Shown here piece by piece: positions 58,848 to 64,000 of a stretch of 64,000 bases of DNA. The DNA comes from Plasmodium coatneyi. Its lineage: Eukaryota > Apicomplexa > Aconoidasida > Haemosporida > Plasmodiidae. The notes under the pieces are model-generated. The model was not told the origin of the DNA and did no database searches. It saw nothing but the letters and a program-made list of their open reading frames with translations. The position numbers and the translations under genes were made by a program. Numbering within the stretch: position 1 is the first letter of the stretch; every line of letters begins with the position of its first letter. The stretch spans positions 1,302,001-1,366,000 of the forward strand of contig NC_033564.1 of the NCBI RefSeq assembly GCF_001680005.1, given 5' to 3'.

Positions 58848-61562
58848 CAGGACGCTTCTGATAAGTTACCTTCACAGGATGTATACGATGCGTTAGACCG
58901 AGGAAGAGGAAAAAGGTGTATATTCCAGAGGAAACCAGGGGGACAGGGTGATCTGGAACAGGAGGTGAAAACATCATTACGGACGTACAATATTAATGAC
59001 CCCACCTTGGCCAAAAAAATTGCAGAGAACTACTGTAACTTATGTAACGGAGGAAGGGGGAATTGGTTAGATATGCTGGGGGATGCTGATCTTCCTTATT
59101 TCTTTTTTTACTGGATAGGTGATAAAATAAATAAGGAAGAAATTAAGGGAGGAAGCCCTCTCTCAATGGTTATGCCGGTAATTTATGGAAAACTGAAGGA
59201 TTTTTTCCCTGGATGTGCGTGCACCAATTTGTACGAAGGTATTTGGAAGAAACATTTCGACCAAGCTAAAATACTACATGACTATTACTATAACTATAAT
59301 AAGCTATTGGGGAATGAGCAGGAGTGTAGTAAATATTGCAGTGGGGACACGTGCCAAGAGCTGTGGAAAACCTTGTACAGTACAGCTGAATCAACATATA
59401 AAACAGTAAGTGAATATTGTAGAAGCGCTAGCGGAGATAAATATTGTCCCAAATTTAAGAGAAAGGATGGGGGGAGGGGGGAATATAACGAACCGAATCC
59501 ATTGACATGCCAGCATGGTGGCAGTCGCACACCAGCCAGACCATCACCAGCGGAAGCTACACATGTTGATCACTCCTTACTTAGCGTATGGATAAATTTT
59601 ATAAATACAAATGCAGTATCTTATACGTAATGTAAAAGAAATAAAAGTAAGGAATGTACACATATATATGTGGGAAGAGCACTCACTTAAATGTACATTC
59701 TACTTCCCTACTTTATTACATTTTTAGGAGAAGGCAGGCGGTTCCGTAACATTACCCTCACAAGTAATATACAGTGGATTCGAGAATAGATATGATTGCC
59801 AGACGCGCAGTGAAATGGGGGCGCAGTACTGTAAAGAAGGTGTGAGGAAAAATGTAGAGTGGGCATTAAGTGTAGGACAAATAATTGATAAGGACCTGGC
59901 TCCTTTAATTGTAAAGAACTATTATAACACATGTAAAGTACAGGTGGGTAATCAATCCTATTATGATCGCTGCCATTTCTTATATTATTGGTTGGGTGAC
60001 AAAATAAAGGATAAAATTAGGGAAAGAAGCCAATTCTCAATGGTTATGAAGATAATTTACCAGCAGCTGGAAAAATTCCAATCTGGATGTAAGTGCACTA
60101 ATATGTACGATGGCATAAACAAGGACCTTTTCGGACATGCAAAGAATCTATTTGATTGGTACTATGACTACCATAAGTTGCACAAGGACCCGGAATGTTA
60201 TAAATATTACAATAATGGTAAGTGCACACAGTCCCTTGAGGCAGCTCGAAAAGCACATTCCCAGTTAAGTAATGATTGCGATAGAGTTGGCGGGGATCAA
60301 TTTTGTCCCAAATTTAATGGGGGAAAGAACAGCGTGGGTGGGCAGTATGGGCCACCTCAAAAACTAACATGCACTACACCACCTGCACAACTTGAAAGAA
60401 GTGAAAATGAGCAGGAGGAAGGACTTGTAACTCATGGAGGTAAGTAATTCCTATATATATATATAAGGGGAAGGGCAGGGAAGGAAAGGAAATATATTAT
60501 TCCATCCACAGGGAACACTCCAGACGGAACACACGTCACACACAGCACCATTTGAAACATTTTCATATCATGTGGTTGGTTTTTTCCCTCTGCCCCCCTC
60601 CTCCTTCTCTATTATCACTTCAATTTATACTGTTTCTCTTTTGTACTTAACCAACACCCATATTATTTTTTCCTCCTCTTCTTCTCTTTTTTTGTATTTA
60701 TTACTTAAACTCAGGTGGTCTTTCTCCTGCTACGTCTGAAACCGAAGAAGGACATGGTCCACAGGAAGCTGCAAAAGCGGGTTCTGGTTCACAAGTCCCC
60801 ACAGAAACAAAGAAACTTGAGGAGGATGATGAACTTAAGGCAGGTAAAGAAGCTGGTACTGGTGTTCCAGGTGCTATCCCTGCAACAGGTAGTATTGCTG
60901 GTGCAGGTTCTCCAGCTGCGGCAGCTGCTGCAGCAGTAACTGAAGTAAGTGAAACAGATGGTTCATCATCAACATCCCTCCTTTCCGGCACCACTGCCAT
61001 CTCTTCTGGAGCTGCAACAGCAGTAGCAATTCCATTAATTGCTTCCTTATTATATAAAGTAAGTATTAATTACAACAATTATAATGGACAATTGTAATTA
61101 TAATGGTAATTATAATTACTATTAAAGTTACGATTGTAATTATCATATTGCACATTTAAGAGTACAAGAAATACACATAAATAAGACTATACACTATACA
61201 TATATATACAAATTACCACCCTTCCCTTTTTTTCCTTTCCTTAGTATACGTCCTTATTTTCTGACTTACGTAACACCTTCTTTGGAGGAGGAGGAAGGAA
61301 CAGCAGCAACAATAGAAGCAATAGAAGAGGAAAAAGATCTACCACACAACACAACATTGACGATTTAACGGAAGAAACTTCCACAATGGATTTCACAGGA
61401 AGTTCAGAAAAAAATTCCAGAGTGGGTTCGTCATCCAATTTAACAGAAGACAATTCTTCTTTCTACACTACAAATATTACACAACCTTCCAGAACAAGAA
61501 GTGCGCAACAAGGTCCACCGCAAAAACAGTCAAGGAAAAATATGGGTTATCATCAAATGTAA
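58848..61562 (+). CDS. kir/pir gene E with two ectodomain exons
   Basis: Four exons in matching phase: 58848-59585, 59728-60439, 60715-61058 and 61245-61562, about 703 residues plus an unplaced first exon. Exons one and two each encode a full PIR ectodomain (NYCNLC / YFFFYWIGDKI / GCACTNLYEGI / CPKF; and NYYNTC / HFLYYWLGDKI / GCKCTNMYDGI / FCPKF). They join in phase 0 through a GTATGG donor and TTTTTAG acceptor. Exon three holds a Gly/Ala-rich linker and the membrane segment (AATAVAIPLIASLLYK). Exon four is the cytoplasmic tail, YTSLFSDLRNTFFGG...NNRSNRRGKRST...MGYHQM. Usual KIR proteins have one ectodomain and 300-400 residues. If the GTATGG donor is not used, exon one stops 15 codons later and would be a separate fragment. 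It is expected on or under the infected red-cell membrane. Confidence 0.75.
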
Positions 61563-63164
61563 CATCCAAAGGAAGAGCGAGGGAAGCGGAAGGGCGGAAT
61601 ATTCCCCTTCCTTCCTCCAACTAGATCTCCATTCCTCCTCCCTTAGACATCCTTCCTTCCTCAGACCCTCCTTCCTTTCACCTACCACCACTAACAACCT
61701 TCCCTTCCACCCAACCACCTAAGAACCCACCAACTAACAACCTTCCTTCCACCAACCTACCACCTAGCACCTAACAACCCTTCTACCGCCTAACAACCCA
61801 CCAACCACCTAACACCACCTTCTTCCTTCCTTTCGTTCCTCCTCCTTAGACCTTCCTTCCTTGCCGTTCATCAAAACCTTCCTACAAAGTTCTAAGACCC
61901 TAAACTTCAAACCCTGAACCCTGAAATTTTTCCCTAGGTGCACTTTTTACTTTGCCTAAAGTTATTAATAATTCATACGTATGATAATTACTTATTTAAT
62001 ATTTATTTGTATTATACATAGAGGAAAGTTTGTAGGAGAAGAAGGAAGGAAGGGGACTTACGTTAAGAACAGTTTATTTTGAACAAATGGGGCCTATACA
62101 ACATATGTAGATAAGTATTAGGATATAGAACAATGAGGTGTTCTGCGATTCTCTATATTTTTTTTTTTTTGATTTCATATTTGTTCAGGAAAATATGTAT
62201 TTTATATAAATATGGGAATATTTTTAGTGGTGTAAAAATTGAGTTAAGGACTTTCATTCTGGGTGAATTCCCTTCCGACACTGGTACCCTATAGTTCTAT
62301 AAAAATTTTGTTGCTTTATTATTAATTTATTAACAATGTGTTATTGACAATATCTTCGACTATATTTTTATACTTCCATTAATATGAATAAAAATATAAG
62401 AAAAAGGAAGGGAGTTAATTATTATGGGAAGAAACTGTAAACAGGGTATAGGGAGCATATAACGTATATATAGATGCGTGTCGAAGAATAAGTGCACAAG
62501 AAATTTTCTCTTTTTTTTTTTTTTTTTTTTTTGAGAAATATAAGAAATGAGTGATAGAATTTTGTGCGCGCACTTTATTTTTCTTTCTTTAGTTTTTTTT
62601 ATTTCTATTGAACATAAAAATATTATTTTGTACAGATGAATGTGAACAAGGATCAAAATGAAGGAATAATATATGAAATATTGAATATTGAATAAGGGAA
62701 TACAAGGTTCACATATACATGGAACCTTAAAAAAGGAAGGGTTCGAATGTGGCATTGTGTTACATTTTCAAAATTCCCTATGTATATTTTATTGTTAAGT
62801 ATGGATCAATTTGTTTCAATTTAAAACCCTTTCCCTTAGATTCGTTAGAAATTTACAGTACTTAAATTAAGAAGTATAAATAATGTAAGATCGAAGAATA
62901 ACATGTGAGTATAATGGTAGAAGTATTTCATATATTATAGAATGTTGTCAACATAGATGTATACAAAGATTAATGAAGGAAAGGGGAAATGTAATAATTC
63001 AGTCTATTATATTAAGGTGGAAGGAAAGTAATATGATATAGCAAGTAGAGAAGAACTATGTACAGTGTTATTGTACAATGAGAGCACTAATTATTTAATA
63101 TAAGAAATATGTAATAAGCATAAGTGAATATAAGAATGAAGAATAGTGTTGCAGGAATAATACA
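61563..63164. other. Spacer between kir E and SICAvar F
   Basis: The first 300 bp are a CCTTCC/CCTAACAACC array with a small CCCTAAAC...CCCTGAACCC tract at about 61890-61925. The remainder is the AT-rich 5' flank of SICAvar F, with a T run at 62511-62532 and the shared upstream motif at 62330-62347. Confidence 0.65.
62330..62347 (+). promoter_or_regulatory. Shared SICAvar upstream motif, gene F
   Basis: TTAACAATGTGTTATTGA, 818 bp upstream of the gene F start, in gene orientation, like the copies before B and C. Confidence 0.5.
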
Positions 63165-64000
63165 ATGGACGTAGATTTCGATAAATTGAAGGCTCAATGG
63201 ATTAAAGAAAATGGAGGGGAAGGGACACGCACAGAGGTAATATGCTTTAATAAGGAGTATATGTAGAATCATAGTATAAGCTTGAATATGGAAATAATTC
63301 CTTTGTATAATGATGGAATGTATATTCTGTGCGAACCTTGAATATAAATGTATTCTTTTCACTTGCAGGAAAAACTACTGGAAATTATAAAAAAATGGAT
63401 TGAAGAAATGCATGGTGAAGTCGGGGAAGGTAATATGAATATTGGGAAGACCGGTTGTGAAGGAGCAGAAAGTGGGAAAGAGATGCTAACAGAAGATGAA
63501 ATGAATGGATGTGCGTTCGTTGTAGCAAAATTGTGGGGACTAGAGGAAAAAATGAACGATTCATTCGATAGAAGTCCTGAGAGTATAAAAATAAAAGAAT
63601 ATATCCAGTGTGTTATAAGGCAAGTGTGGTTATACGCATACGGAACAATGTATTGTAGGGCTCATAAAATTATGGAGCGTGCTTTTCATGCAATGGACCA
63701 GCTATGTGATGCTCTTGGGGATAAAGGAAGTTGCAGTAAATGTAAAAATGGGAATATTAAAATTGTGTTTGTTAACCATGTAAATATTCAAAATCTAATA
63801 CTCCAGAAGATAAAGGGAAGGAACGGAGTGTTACAGATAATACATAGCATGGTTCCCAGAGATGCGTGTAATAGAAGCAACGGACAGAAGAGTAATACAC
63901 AGAGTACCAATGAGGGGGAACAGCAACATAAAGAAACAAAGGAAAAGACAGTCACCACAGGGCAGTATCTATTTCTATCCAAATTATTACACCTATGGAT
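63165..64000 (+). CDS. SICAvar F, 5' exons (partial)
   Basis: Exon 1 (63165-63236) encodes MDVDFDKLKAQWIKENGG and ends at a GTAATA donor. Exon 2 starts at 63369 after TTGCAG and stays open to the window edge. It encodes the EKLL module: EKLLEIIKKWIEEMHGEV, IKEYIQCVIRQVWLY, RAFHAMDQLCDALGD and CSKCKNGNIK, closely following exon 2 of SICAvar B (IKEYIQCAIRQVWLV, AMDQLCDVF, CSKCDYG). It ends near QYLFLSKLLHLW, where gene B has NFELLSKLITKW. The rest of the gene lies beyond 64000. It faces the opposite way from A, B and C. Confidence 0.85.

Overview
This is nuclear DNA from a malaria parasite of the simian/vivax clade, most likely Plasmodium knowlesi or the closely related P. coatneyi. The reasons are moderate AT content, intron-rich genes with GTAAG-type donors, a core gene order that I recall from P. 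falciparum chromosome 11 (ATG7, ribosomal protein S18, a J-domain protein), SICAvar genes (the schizont-infected cell agglutination antigen family), KIR/PIR genes, and internal telomere-like GGGTT(T/C)A tracts. SICAvar with KIR is diagnostic for this pair of species. I cannot separate the two from sequence alone.

Positions 1-29,159 are a conserved core block. In order they hold the N-terminal half of ATG7 (minus, cut by the window edge), RPS18 (minus, 2 exons), a J-domain protein (plus, 5 exons), a possible coding fragment (minus, 9.1 kb), a Med21/Srb7-like Mediator subunit (plus, 3 exons), a UTP17/WDR75-like protein (plus, with a frame break in an A tract), a lysosomal-acid-lipase-type steryl ester hydrolase (minus), a 19-exon coiled-coil protein (minus) and a sphingomyelin synthase (plus).

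From about 29.3 kb to the end the window is a variant-antigen island. It carries three SICAvar genes on the minus strand (A 30,981-37,201; B 40,195-44,827; C 51,833-55,703), a frameshifted kir gene on plus (D 49,517-51,209), a kir gene with two ectodomain exons on plus (E 58,848-61,562) and the 5' part of a fourth SICAvar on plus (F, from 63,165, cut by the edge). Introns and spacers here are full of CCTTCC/CCTAAC arrays, telomere-like tracts, homopyrimidine runs and short tandem repeats, none of which occur in the core block.

The part A to C is bounded by inward-facing copies of one composite unit (a conserved AGTAGCAGGCCA block, then a CCTAAC/CCTTCC array, then telomere-like sequence) at 29.3-30.1 kb and 57.8-56.6 kb. 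SICAvar genes B, C and F share an upstream motif (TTRACAATGTGTT), and A, B and C share a long 3' flanking block. SICAvar and kir genes use the same intron phases and the same Lys|Tyr splice after the membrane segment. In SICAvar A and B the same single-base insertion has cut off the repeated C-terminal tail. Core genes do autophagy conjugation, translation, chaperoning, transcription, ribosome assembly and lipid metabolism. Island genes encode proteins expected at the infected red-cell surface.
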